From IMG/VR virus record IMGVR_UViG_3300042892_000616, positions 1-27,560 of that record: a stretch of 27,560 bases of DNA, one strand, 5' to 3'. The position numbers and the translations under genes were made by a program. Source of the stretch: a virus. The first letter of the stretch is position 1; every line of letters starts with the position of its first letter. This document shows, piece by piece, positions 1 to 5,389 of this stretch. Below the pieces are notes generated by a model. That model did not search any database and was not told the origin of the DNA. It saw only the letters and a list, made by a program, of their open reading frames with translations.

Positions 1-67
1 AATTTATAAATATGCATAGCAATGTATAAAAATCGCACGTGGGCACAAATCAGACATATCGGACATA

Positions 68-142
68 AAAATGTCAAATTAAAAAATCTTTACGAAGACT
101 ATAAAAGATCCCCCAAAATGTCAAACCTAAAAATCTTTACGA
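68..142 (+). repeat. Pair of 28-nt direct repeats upstream of the first gene
   Basis: Positions 68-95 and 115-142 match at about 25 of 28 bases. Each begins AAAATGTCAAA and ends AATCTTTACGA, and both lie just upstream of the promoter at 148-176. The TGTCAAA core resembles the TTGTCAAACC element found again near 3382 and 3501. They look like two copies of a protein-binding site; no gene overlaps them. Confidence 0.6.
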
Positions 143-147
143 TAGAG

Positions 148-176
148 TTGACATTTCCCCTAGATTGTGCGATAAT
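148..176 (+). promoter_or_regulatory. Strong sigma70-type promoter
   Basis: The -35 is TTGACA (148-153), followed by a 17-nt spacer and the -10 GATAAT (171-176). Transcription should start near 183, giving a leader of about 25 nt before the TTG start at 209. It is the first promoter of the rightward small-gene cluster. Confidence 0.8.
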
Positions 177-208
177 TGTTATATAACCCACTAACAAAGG
201 AACCCCAC

Positions 209-634
209 TTGAGAGAAAGATCAAAAGGCTATATAGGCCAAATCGTTGACGGTAAGAAGTTAGCCATAATTGCAAATGATATCTATCGCTTACAGTATAG
301 TAATGACTTTAGTCCATGTACTGTAGATAATCTATTGTTTGTTACCCTTGAAGAGAAGAATGTGTTTGGCGATAATAAGTATGCCCTGGTTTGTTCAGAG
401 GGTGTGGGCTGGGAGCAAGACACATATGGTTGTCTAGAAGTACCAACTAACATTGGCCAAATGGGGCTATGGAATGGCAGAGTATTTATATCAGTAGACA
501 CAGTTAAAGAATGTCTAACAGATCAAACAGAAGATATCGCAGACTACATCCGTGTCTTTGGTGATAGACTAGATAATAACTGTTCCTTATGGCAATCAAA
601 GATGTCAGTGCTAGAGGATACAATAGTAGTATGA
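209..634 (+). CDS. Hypothetical protein, first gene of the rightward cluster
   Basis: I do not recognise this 141-residue protein. The reading frame opens at a TTG at 176, but that codon overlaps the -10 box. The TTG at 209 follows AAAGGAA by six bases and is the better start. The product looks soluble and mixed alpha/beta, with no membrane segment or Cys motif. The first half is rich in short hydrophobic strands and the C-terminus is acidic. Its stop overlaps the next start as ATGA at 631, so it probably heads a translationally coupled group. Small early-type proteins of unknown role are usual at such positions in actinophages. Confidence 0.7.
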   Translation: MRERSKGYIGQIVDGKKLAIIANDIYRLQYSNDFSPCTVDNLLFVTLEEKNVFGDNKYALVCSEGVGWEQDTYGCLEVPTNIGQMGLWNGRVFISVDTVKECLTDQTEDIADYIRVFGDRLDNNCSLWQSKMSVLEDTIVV

Positions 635-795
635 CCAAAACAATGAATACTATAGACGACCTAATAAACGAAATATACGAAAGCAACTACTCTCACTTAG
701 AGTTTGAGGAGAACATGGGTGGAGAGGCTTGCGACTGCCATATCCATACTACACTAAATACTATTGCCCACTACGCAGGAATAGAGGTAGGCTAA
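631..795 (+). CDS. Small acidic hypothetical protein
   Basis: This 54-residue protein starts at the ATG that overlaps the upstream stop (ATGA). It has a CDCHIH cluster near residue 35, so metal binding is possible but unproven. A TACAAT hexamer at 619-624 lies exactly six bases before the start, the spacing of the leaderless promoters elsewhere in the window. The gene may therefore be both coupled and separately transcribed. No family is recognised. Confidence 0.65.
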   Translation: MTKTMNTIDDLINEIYESNYSHLEFEENMGGEACDCHIHTTLNTIAHYAGIEVG

Positions 796-953
796 TGCTT
801 GGTTATGCTAAAGAAGATCTAGATACTATGATTGACTCTGTTGCTACCGCTTTGCTTTTGGTGGACGACACTAATGATCCTTGGCTACATGGAACATTGA
901 ACATAACTAAGACTTTCTTAGAGGGTCTATGGGCAGAAGGGTACTTTGACTAA
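795..953 (+). CDS. Small hypothetical protein
   Basis: The frame extends upstream to 729, but the ATG at 795 overlaps the preceding stop (TAATG) and is the natural start, giving 52 residues. The sequence is probably helical, with a hydrophobic stretch around residues 15-25 (a VATALLLV run) that is too short and too flanked by acids to be a clear membrane span. It is coupled to the genes on both sides by one-base overlaps. The function is unknown. Confidence 0.6.
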   Translation: MLGYAKEDLDTMIDSVATALLLVDDTNDPWLHGTLNITKTFLEGLWAEGYFD

Positions 954-1183
954 TGTGGAGTAGATATACCTTTGTTTGTGATCCTGATGAGTGTGATTCC
1001 CTGGTTGAGTTTACTGCTAGAGATGGCTTTGGCTTTCCCCTGGGGGTAGTAGAAATGTTCTGCCCTTGTGGTAGGAAGTTAAACTATATTAGTTATGAAG
1101 AGGCTTATGCTCCGATCATTACAGATGTGAGCAAGGTCACACCCCGTACAGTTGTAAAAATCGACTCGAACCCTTATAATTAA
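953..1183 (+). CDS. Zinc-ribbon-type small protein
   Basis: This 76-residue protein starts at an ATG overlapping the preceding stop. Cys9 and Cys14 (CDPDEC) and a later CPCG motif near residue 45 form a plausible four-Cys zinc site. Small proteins with this early C-x4-C, GFPLG segment and CPCG pattern are common in actinophages as uncharacterised proteins. Nucleic-acid binding is an inference. It closes a chain of four overlapping genes, and its 3' end contains the promoter of the next gene. Confidence 0.7.
   Translation: MWSRYTFVCDPDECDSLVEFTARDGFGFPLGVVEMFCPCGRKLNYISYEEAYAPIITDVSKVTPRTVVKIDSNPYN
1152..1180 (+). promoter_or_regulatory. Promoter for a leaderless gene
   Basis: TTGTAA (1152-1157), a 17-nt spacer and TATAAT (1175-1180) are followed by exactly six bases and the ATG at 1187. 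No Shine-Dalgarno lies between them, so the mRNA should begin at or next to the start codon. Confidence 0.75.
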
Positions 1184-1186
1184 TAT

Positions 1187-1390
1187 ATGGACCTAAACAC
1201 ATTTAACGAATATATCAAACTGCACCTTATCTCCTTGGAGCAAGACTCTGAAGAAATCCAAAAGCAAATGGGCTTCTACGATGACTACGACTCAGATGAG
1301 TATAAGGATTTGGAGATAGAAGATATCTCTATTAATGGACAAATGATTGCCTGCTACCACTTTTTGTCAGTGCTAGAGGGTACACTATAA
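1187..1390 (+). CDS. Acidic hypothetical protein, leaderless
   Basis: This 67-residue, strongly acidic protein has many Asp and Glu residues and a DDYDSDEYKD segment in the middle. It looks helical at both ends. It has no Cys and no membrane span, and I recognise no family. Its start lies six bases after a TATAAT. Its last codons (ending SVLEGTL) resemble the end of the first gene (SVLEDTIVV), because a DNA stretch of about 22 nt is shared by the two gene ends. Confidence 0.65.
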   Translation: MDLNTFNEYIKLHLISLEQDSEEIQKQMGFYDDYDSDEYKDLEIEDISINGQMIACYHFLSVLEGTL

Positions 1391-1392
1391 CT

Positions 1393-1671
1393 ATGATGAA
1401 TACAACACTAGACCCACGACTACAGAAACTAATTGATATGGGAGAGTCAGGAACTGACATCCTACATGGTGAACTTAAAAACCTAATGCTAGAAGCAGAG
1501 AATGATTATATTGAGATTGAGAAAGAGGAGCGGGAGGGTGGATACTCTGACGCAATGCTTTCTATGGACCGCACACGAGCAGAAGGACGAATGGACGCTC
1601 TTGTAGAAGTCTATGCCCTTACATACCAACTGGCCTTTGCCATTAGTGATAGGATAAAGAGCCGTGGATAA
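1393..1671 (+). CDS. Helical hypothetical protein
   Basis: This 92-residue protein starts with ATGATG, two bases after the previous stop. A TACACT hexamer lies six bases before the ATG, and a GAGGG stretch lies about 12 bases upstream. The sequence is Glu/Arg-rich and probably all-helical (residues 20-85). That is compatible with a small coiled-coil or dimeric protein, but no family is recognised. The 3' end overlaps the next gene by eight bases. Confidence 0.65.
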   Translation: MMNTTLDPRLQKLIDMGESGTDILHGELKNLMLEAENDYIEIEKEEREGGYSDAMLSMDRTRAEGRMDALVEVYALTYQLAFAISDRIKSRG

Positions 1672-2107
1672 CTTTATTGAAATGGATTTTGATGAATGGT
1701 GCGACACATACAAACCAATCATTAACCATATAGACAGTAATGCTTCCTTTGATAATGGTGAGGGTGGCATTATGTTTGAGACATATGGTGATGAGGTAGA
1801 GTTTGTTAAGTCTCAATCCCCTGACAAAATATGGATGTATGGTGACGGAGACGACGGCGGTTCATATGTATGGAGCGGCTGGGGATTTGTAAATAGACTA
1901 GGATACTTCATAACTGAGGTACCTTGCCCACCTGATACAACCATTCAGGTAAGAGTTAGTTATAACTGGTTCTATTGTGAGAACTGCAGCGCTGAATTCG
2001 AGGACCCTGATAATACTATCAGAGATGCCTTCGATGAGCACGATTTGGAAAAATGTCCAAACTGTGCTACACTTGATGAAATGACCCTAGTAGGATTGGA
2101 AAAATAA
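1664..2107 (+). CDS. Hypothetical protein with C-terminal zinc ribbon
   Basis: This 147-residue protein starts at GTG 1664, overlapping the preceding gene; ATG 1682 is an alternative. The N-terminal part is acidic, with a Gly/Asp-rich, Trp-containing stretch (MYGDGDDGG) near residue 60. Near residue 106 a CENC pair and near residue 133 a CPNC pair form a typical four-Cys zinc ribbon. The protein probably contacts nucleic acid or another protein. The stop overlaps the next start by one base. Confidence 0.7.
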   Translation: MDNFIEMDFDEWCDTYKPIINHIDSNASFDNGEGGIMFETYGDEVEFVKSQSPDKIWMYGDGDDGGSYVWSGWGFVNRLGYFITEVPCPPDTTIQVRVSYNWFYCENCSAEFEDPDNTIRDAFDEHDLEKCPNCATLDEMTLVGLEK

Positions 2108-2445
2108 TGACAAAGTATGTAATAGATGAACTAACATTAGTAGGCTCTTTTGCTGTTGACAGCGGACAAGCAATGGTAGGCGACCCATGCTACCTTGACG
2201 GCTGGAAAACAAATGAAGGCGAGGAATGGGAACTAGAAGGCAAGGCTGGAGATTACTCCTACCATGGTGCTAGTGCTATGACCCTTTCGGCCACCGCTGG
2301 TGTATTAGGCGCTGGTAGCGCAGTAGTATTTAGCACAGGATATGGAGACGGACTCTATCCCGTGTATGTTAAGTATGATGACAATGGACGAGTTGTCAAG
2401 GTAGTTATTGACTTTGAGGGTGACCTAGATGAGGAGCAAGACTAA
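2107..2445 (+). CDS. Phage small protein with GDPCYL motif
   Basis: This 112-residue protein starts at the ATG in TAATG. Near residue 18 it has the run VDSGQAMVGDPCYL, a signature I recall from many small, uncharacterised phage and bacterial proteins. The rest is beta-rich with Gly-rich turns and an acidic tail. The predicted fold is a small beta-barrel. No enzymatic motif is visible. It is coupled to both neighbours by one-base overlaps. Confidence 0.75.
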   Translation: MTKYVIDELTLVGSFAVDSGQAMVGDPCYLDGWKTNEGEEWELEGKAGDYSYHGASAMTLSATAGVLGAGSAVVFSTGYGDGLYPVYVKYDDNGRVVKVVIDFEGDLDEEQD

Positions 2446-2801
2446 TGGGAGCAAGAATCAACTACGTATTTCAAGACAGTGAGACGGGACCTAGGGTAGT
2501 ACTCTATAGCCATTGGGGCGAGACTGAGTGGCAGCGTGACCTAGCGCAGGCCCTGCAGCATGCAAAGCCTAGGTGGTTTGATTCTTCATATGGCACCCGC
2601 ATGATCATTAGTTATCTTATGCAGCATGAGATTTTGGATGAGCACGGCTTCGGAATCTATTCAATTGACGGCAATGGGCTGGACCTAGGTGAGACTACGG
2701 TCCTCATCGACTTCATTACTAAGACTGTTACTGATAGAGTATCCGTGCCCTTTGATAAATTTGTGGATGCATATCTACCAAGTTTAGTTGAGCAAATCTA
2801 G
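2445..2801 (+). CDS. Conserved phage early-type protein (YSHWG family)
   Basis: This 118-residue protein carries YSHWGETEWQRDLA near residue 22, then AKPRWFDSSYGTRMIISYL, then GFGIY. I recall this series from a widespread family of small phage proteins of unknown function. The length is typical. It is the last gene of the first transcription unit, followed by the terminator at 2842-2869. Confidence 0.75.
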   Translation: MGARINYVFQDSETGPRVVLYSHWGETEWQRDLAQALQHAKPRWFDSSYGTRMIISYLMQHEILDEHGFGIYSIDGNGLDLGETTVLIDFITKTVTDRVSVPFDKFVDAYLPSLVEQI

Positions 2802-2841
2802 GTATTGGGTCACCTAGATTAATCGGGTGGAGGGAGCAGGC

Positions 2842-2869
2842 GTGGGGCTTGCTCTTTCCCCCACTTTTT
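2842..2869 (+). terminator. Rho-independent terminator
   Basis: A GTGGGG/CCCCAC stem with an 11-nt loop is followed directly by five T (2865-2869). The loop and upstream bases (GAGCA and TGCTC) allow an alternative stem. It ends the first gene cluster. Confidence 0.75.
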
Positions 2870-2877
2870 GATACAAT
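2849..2877 (+). promoter_or_regulatory. Promoter overlapping the terminator
   Basis: TTGCTC (2849-2854) and TACAAT (2872-2877) have a 17-nt spacer. The -35 lies in the loop of the preceding terminator. Transcription would begin near 2884, just before the AAGGGAGA ribosome site of the next gene. Confidence 0.5.
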
Positions 2878-2894
2878 GGATACAAGGGAGAACT

Positions 2895-3101
2895 ATGCGT
2901 ATAAGCAGACGAATTACAGATGAAGAAAAGGTTGCCAATAAAATGGGCAACATTATTTCTGACCTCAGAGTTGATTTGGAATTGGTCGGGGAATACTTAG
3001 CAAAATCTCAACCCTATGTCGTGTATAATAGATTACAGGTAATAGCAGAGTCAGCCAAAGAAACTAAGGAAGGTACAAATTATGCCCAAAACGGATTTTG
3101 A
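2895..3101 (+). CDS. Small basic hypothetical protein
   Basis: The frame extends up to 2868, but the ATG at 2895 follows AAGGGAGA with good spacing and gives 68 residues. The N-terminus is basic (MRISRRITDEEK) and the remainder is helical. It has no Cys, no membrane span and no recognised family. Its 3' end overlaps the next gene by 20 bases. Confidence 0.65.
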   Translation: MRISRRITDEEKVANKMGNIISDLRVDLELVGEYLAKSQPYVVYNRLQVIAESAKETKEGTNYAQNGF

Positions 3102-3342
3102 TAGCAAGGCTTTAATTCTTGGACAACTATGGATTAATTATAAAGCAGAGGATGAGTGGATTGATTTCTTTATTTATAATGATTTAGGTTTGCCACTTGC
3201 ATTTGCATTTGCTGAAGGAATAATTAATCACACGCCAACACTTGAGCAATACATAAATGAAACATGGGATTTATTTCTTGAGGGCTTAGGTTCTGAGGAT
3301 GAAGGTTTTGAAAGTATTCAGGATTTGCTAGAAGAAAACTAG
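3082..3342 (+). CDS. Acidic hypothetical protein
   Basis: This 86-residue protein starts at the ATG nine bases after GGAAGG. It is helical and acidic, with aromatic residues in the middle (DEWIDFFIYNDLGLPLAFAF). Small acidic helical proteins of this type occur in many actinophages without known function. It ends just before a GC-rich hairpin at 3349-3360. Confidence 0.7.
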   Translation: MPKTDFDSKALILGQLWINYKAEDEWIDFFIYNDLGLPLAFAFAEGIINHTPTLEQYINETWDLFLEGLGSEDEGFESIQDLLEEN

Positions 3343-3491
3343 TCCTGGGCCCGAAAGGGCACGTGACATACTTTTATCAAATTGTCAAACCACCAAACCT
3401 TATATCAGACATTACGATCCAAACCTTTATTTCCCCAAACCAGACATTACGAACCTACAAAACTTTCCCCCTGCTGAACTTATACCATAGT
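3343..3491 (+). promoter_or_regulatory. Intergenic block with hairpin and CAAACC / CAGACATTACGA repeats
   Basis: No gene is visible here. A GCCC-GAAA-GGGC hairpin (3349-3360) lacks a T-run. CAAACC occurs at 3386, 3394, 3420 and 3436, and CAGACATTACGA occurs twice, ending at 3417 and 3452. TTGTCAAACC occurs at 3382-3391. The block precedes the promoter at 3492-3520 and looks like an array of protein-binding sites. Confidence 0.5.
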
Positions 3492-3520
3492 TTGTAAGGT
3501 TTGTCAAACCATGTTATAAT
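3492..3520 (+). promoter_or_regulatory. Promoter with a 13-bp palindrome filling its spacer
   Basis: TTGTAA (3492-3497) and TATAAT (3515-3520) have a 17-nt spacer. The perfect palindrome GGTTTG-T-CAAACC occupies 3498-3510, inside that spacer, where a bound protein would block RNA polymerase. The ATG at 3527 follows the -10 by exactly six bases (leaderless). Confidence 0.7.
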
Positions 3521-3526
3521 GATATT

Positions 3527-3760
3527 ATGGCTAGAGATCATTTTGCACAGATGTATAAGGCTAAATCACATCGCCATGATACTCCCCATGATTCATATGG
3601 GTTTGATGAAGCAGTAGGTGCTCTATGTGGTATGTTGTATTCTATTGTTACCTTTAAGGCTTTCTTTCCTAAGTCCCCCGCCACAGCCGAGACTAATAAT
3701 CCTATCATTCACGCCGCAGGCGGGGATCAAGAAGAAGCAAAACTACCTATAATAGAATAA
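3527..3760 (+). CDS. Hypothetical protein under palindrome-controlled leaderless promoter
   Basis: This 77-residue protein is unrecognised. The N-terminal 25 residues are His-rich and charged (several His in KSHRHDTPHDS). Then comes a hydrophobic segment (about residues 28-50, GALCGMLYSIVTFKAFF) that could be one membrane span or a buried helix, and a Pro/Ala-rich acidic tail. Two tandem terminators follow it, so the gene is a single-gene transcription unit. Its tight operator-like control suggests a regulatory or early role, but that is inference only. Confidence 0.65.
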   Translation: MARDHFAQMYKAKSHRHDTPHDSYGFDEAVGALCGMLYSIVTFKAFFPKSPATAETNNPIIHAAGGDQEEAKLPIIE

Positions 3761-3769
3761 CAAACCTTT

Positions 3770-3792
3770 TATCCTGGTTTTGGATATTTTTT
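3770..3792 (+). terminator. Rho-independent terminator 1 of a tandem pair
   Basis: A TATCC/GGATA stem with loop TGGTTTT is followed by six T. It lies ten bases after the preceding stop. Confidence 0.7.
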
Positions 3793-3831
3793 AAATAGTT
3801 TATAAATAAAAGATTACGATTATCGACAATT

Positions 3832-3855
3832 TCTCCTGGTTTTGGGAGATTTTTT
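3832..3855 (+). terminator. Rho-independent terminator 2 of a tandem pair
   Basis: A TCTCC/GGAGA stem with loop TGGTTTTG is followed by six T. Its loop-side sequence CCTGGTTTTGG is identical to that of the terminator at 3770-3792, which suggests a local duplication that strengthens insulation of the downstream origin-like block. Confidence 0.7.
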
Positions 3856-3881
3856 ATGGGCAAAATCATGCATACAAGGAC

Positions 3882-3910
3882 TTGACAAACCAAGGTTTTG
3901 CATGTATAAT
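3882..3910 (+). promoter_or_regulatory. Perfect consensus promoter with no ORF behind it
   Basis: TTGACA (3882-3887), a 17-nt spacer and TATAAT (3905-3910) form a full consensus, with an extended TG one base upstream of the -10. The spacer holds CAAACC-AA-GGTTTTG, an imperfect inverted repeat. The first ATG downstream (3925) opens only five codons, so the transcript is probably non-coding or an origin transcript. Confidence 0.7.
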
Positions 3911-3933
3911 GCCCAAACCTTACAATGGGATAT

Positions 3934-4004
3934 GAGGTTTGACAATATCGGGCATATGTGATAGTGAGGTTTGAAGGTTTGGGGATGTGAGGTTTGAGGT
4001 TTGG
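3934..4004 (+). repeat. Five GGTTTG iterons
   Basis: The nine-base unit (G/A)AGGTTTG(A/G) occurs in the same orientation at 3934-3942, 3966-3974, 3974-3982, 3989-3997 and 3996-4004. Direct iterons of this size next to DnaA boxes are typical of replication origins. They could equally be a regulator array, because GGTTTG is the half-site of the nearby palindromes. Confidence 0.6.
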
Positions 4005-4100
4005 GATTACGAACGCCTCTATAAAAGCGCTCCCTACTCCACTATCCTCCACTTCACTCCACTTCTAGTGTGTCTAATAATATTATCAGTAAGATTAATC
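4005..4100. other. Non-coding stretch between iterons and DnaA boxes
   Basis: No gene is visible. It holds a TTACGA motif (4007-4012), a pyrimidine-rich tract with repeated CCACTTC/CCACTAT units (about 4037-4065), and an AT-rich segment (4077-4100) that could be an unwinding element if this is an origin. Confidence 0.4.
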
Positions 4101-4273
4101 TGTGGATAAACCTGTGGATAACTCTTTGATATAATGGGTTTATGGACAAACCAGAGTATGATTCATTAGGTAAATTATGGAAAGATGCACCTGATTGGTG
4201 TGATGATTGTACTATCCAAGACAGTGTTTGTACAATATGTGGCTATAGCCATAACTGCTAAACCTGTGGATAA
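4101..4273 (+). other. Three perfect DnaA-box sequences (origin-like)
   Basis: TGTGGATAA, the reverse complement of the DnaA box TTATCCACA, occurs at 4101-4109, 4113-4121 and 4265-4273. The first two are 12 bases apart, about one helical turn. The second and third lie in the spacer regions of the two leaderless promoters with -10s at 4130 and 4278. Together with the iterons upstream they suggest an origin of replication or DnaA-type control of these genes. Confidence 0.55.
4142..4261 (+). CDS. 39-residue Cys-rich mini-protein, leaderless
   Basis: This short ORF runs from ATG to TAA. Its start lies exactly six bases after a TATAAT (4130-4135). It has a WCDDC pair, a CTIC pair and a C-terminal HNC, enough ligands for one zinc. 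The precise promoter spacing and the Cys pattern argue that it is real despite its size. No family is recognised. A DnaA box sits just upstream of its -10. Confidence 0.6.
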   Translation: MDKPEYDSLGKLWKDAPDWCDDCTIQDSVCTICGYSHNC

Positions 4274-4289
4274 CTGCTATAATTAAACC

Positions 4290-4376
4290 ATGAAACCTTT
4301 CCTAATCATTATGCTTGGCCTATTCATCTTTCTAAACTACATGGCATATCTCCAACAAATCCGTATGACTGGATAA
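4290..4376 (+). CDS. 28-residue single-span membrane mini-protein, leaderless
   Basis: This very short ORF starts six bases after TATAAT (4278-4283). Residues 3-20 are a hydrophobic segment (FLIIMLGLFIFL and following residues) that should form one membrane span with a short polar tail. Function cannot be inferred. A DnaA box at 4265-4273 lies next to its -10. Confidence 0.5.
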   Translation: MKPFLIIMLGLFIFLNYMAYLQQIRMTG

Positions 4377-4478
4377 AAACCACGGCATATAAAGATTACG
4401 ATACATCGGATATTTCCCCATGTCAGGCATATCTGGATATAGGGGTTTATATCTTATACTAGGGATTACGAACCCTTC

Positions 4479-4507
4479 TTGACATCCCCCGCCAAAATCG
4501 ATATACT
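4479..4507 (+). promoter_or_regulatory. Strong promoter for a leaderless gene
   Basis: TTGACA (4479-4484), a 17-nt spacer and TATACT (4502-4507) are followed by six bases and the ATG at 4514. A TTACGA motif sits at 4466-4471, just before the -35. A second TTACGA lies at 4396-4401 in the same 137-base gap. Confidence 0.8.
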
Positions 4508-4513
4508 TAGAGT

Positions 4514-4720
4514 ATGATCAATATGGAAATACCTGACCCATTTACACAGTTCAGGATAGAAAAATATAATCGCACAAAAGGATTACGATACGACTTCTTT
4601 TCTGGCGAATGGGACATGGAGTGTGGCTGTTGTGGCGAACCACTCAATGCTCCAAACCGTAAGACCATGACCAAGATCCGTTTATACCATACAAGAAATG
4701 AGTGCCTAGGTGGATACTGA
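4514..4720 (+). CDS. Small zinc-ribbon-like protein, leaderless
   Basis: This 68-residue protein starts six bases after a -10 box. CGCCG near residue 38 is a metal-binding knuckle; a later His and Cys (near residues 59 and 64) could complete the site. Basic residues follow the knuckle (NRKTMTKIR), which fits nucleic-acid binding. The family is unknown. It overlaps the next small gene by 11 bases. Confidence 0.65.
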   Translation: MINMEIPDPFTQFRIEKYNRTKGLRYDFFSGEWDMECGCCGEPLNAPNRKTMTKIRLYHTRNECLGGY

Positions 4721-4832
4721 ACAAACCTTCGATGAAGAGTTTAGTGTTGAAGACATTACGAACGCTATAGTTAATCAGGCTAAGGCTGAGGTTAAGGCTA
4801 GGTTTGGTAATAAGAAAAGACATCGCCAATGA
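4710..4832 (+). CDS. Small hypothetical protein (GTG start)
   Basis: This 40-residue ORF starts at GTG 4710 inside the preceding gene and ends with ATGA overlapping the next start. The N-terminal half is acidic, and the C-terminal half is basic and helical (AKAEVKARFGNKKRHRQ). The overlap with both neighbours supports translation, but there is no clear ribosome site, so confidence is moderate. Confidence 0.45.
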   Translation: MDTEQTFDEEFSVEDITNAIVNQAKAEVKARFGNKKRHRQ

Positions 4833-5065
4833 GAAAGTGTTATGCCAAAAAGAATAATGGCAAAACCTGCTTTGCAAATACAACTGGCTCAAATCATTTT
4901 TGCCATATCCACGATCCTAACGGAAAGTTCAGACAACAACTAAAGCGTAAAGGTATGGGTAAGGATTATGTTGTTAGGTGTGAACATAAATGGTATATGC
5001 GTGAAAATGGCATTCAGTGTGACAGGTGTTTGGTTATCTGGCAAAAGGAGGGTAGCAACCACTAG
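4829..5065 (+). CDS. Double zinc-finger phage protein
   Basis: This 78-residue protein has two metal sites. The first (residues 4-28) has Cys4, Cys14 (GKTCFA), then CHIH, a layout I recall from a widespread phage mini zinc finger (K-C-x9-C-x10-C-x2-H). The second (about residues 51-67) has CEH followed by CDRC. The linker is basic (QQLKRKGMGK). DNA or RNA binding is likely by analogy; the target is unknown. Its start overlaps the upstream stop as ATGA. Confidence 0.75.
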   Translation: MRKCYAKKNNGKTCFANTTGSNHFCHIHDPNGKFRQQLKRKGMGKDYVVRCEHKWYMRENGIQCDRCLVIWQKEGSNH

Positions 5066-5080
5066 TGCCCTTGTAGGGCA
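5066..5080 (+). terminator. Hairpin after the zinc-finger gene
   Basis: TGCCCT-TGT-AGGGCA forms a perfect 6-bp stem directly after the stop codon. No T-run follows, so it may be a weak terminator or an mRNA 3' stabiliser. Confidence 0.45.
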
Positions 5081-5122
5081 TAGGAAGGTTTGTTATCTCT
5101 ATTTTGCGCCGAACTTTAAAAC

Positions 5123-5151
5123 TTGACCTACCGCCGAACTTTTGATATACT
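5123..5151 (+). promoter_or_regulatory. Promoter for a leaderless gene
   Basis: TTGACC (5123-5128), a 17-nt spacer and TATACT (5146-5151) are followed by six bases and the ATG at 5158. Confidence 0.75.
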
Positions 5152-5157
5152 TGATAT

Positions 5158-5277
5158 ATGAAAAAGAAAAACGAATGCCCAAAATGCGAACTCTCACATA
5201 AAGACCCGCTATTCTGGGATACTCACCAAACAATGAGTGACGGACATATCTGGTGCACAAATGCCAAAAGAACCTAA
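5158..5277 (+). CDS. 39-residue zinc-ribbon mini-protein, leaderless
   Basis: CPKC at residues 7-10, His14, His23, His30 and Cys33 provide metal ligands in a very short basic protein (MKKKNECPKC). A good promoter sits exactly six bases before the ATG. The last 17 bases overlap the next ORF in another frame. No family is recognised beyond a zinc-binding peptide. Confidence 0.6.
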   Translation: MKKKNECPKCELSHKDPLFWDTHQTMSDGHIWCTNAKRT

Positions 5278-5389
5278 GATTACTAAAATGGACTGGCGCA
5301 GTCTAGGGTATTGGCCAGTATACAAAGACGGAAAGAAAGTGTGGGTACCTAAAGATGCGGAATTATTCAACAGAACATCACAGGACTAA
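5261..5389 (+). CDS. 42-residue hypothetical protein
   Basis: This short ORF starts within the preceding gene and overlaps the following one by 35 bases. It contains WRSLGYWPVYKDGKKVW, a compact aromatic/basic pattern suggestive of a small beta structure. There is no obvious ribosome site, so expression would rely on coupling. Confidence 0.45.
   Translation: MPKEPKITKMDWRSLGYWPVYKDGKKVWVPKDAELFNRTSQD

Noticed and set aside
176-208. TTG start at 176 for the first gene
   Set aside because: It overlaps the -10 box and would lie upstream of the transcript start; TTG 209 has a proper ribosome site.
1661-1672. Fourth DnaA box (CGTGGATAA)
   Set aside because: It has one mismatch, lies inside overlapping genes, and is isolated from the other boxes.
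3934-4004. CRISPR array
   Set aside because: The repeats are only nine bases with irregular or overlapping spacing; they are iterons.
4710-4832. Frameshift joining 4514-4720 to 4829-5065
   Set aside because: The intervening frame is itself an ORF coupled at both ends, and both outer proteins have their own complete Cys patterns and stops, so separate genes are simpler.
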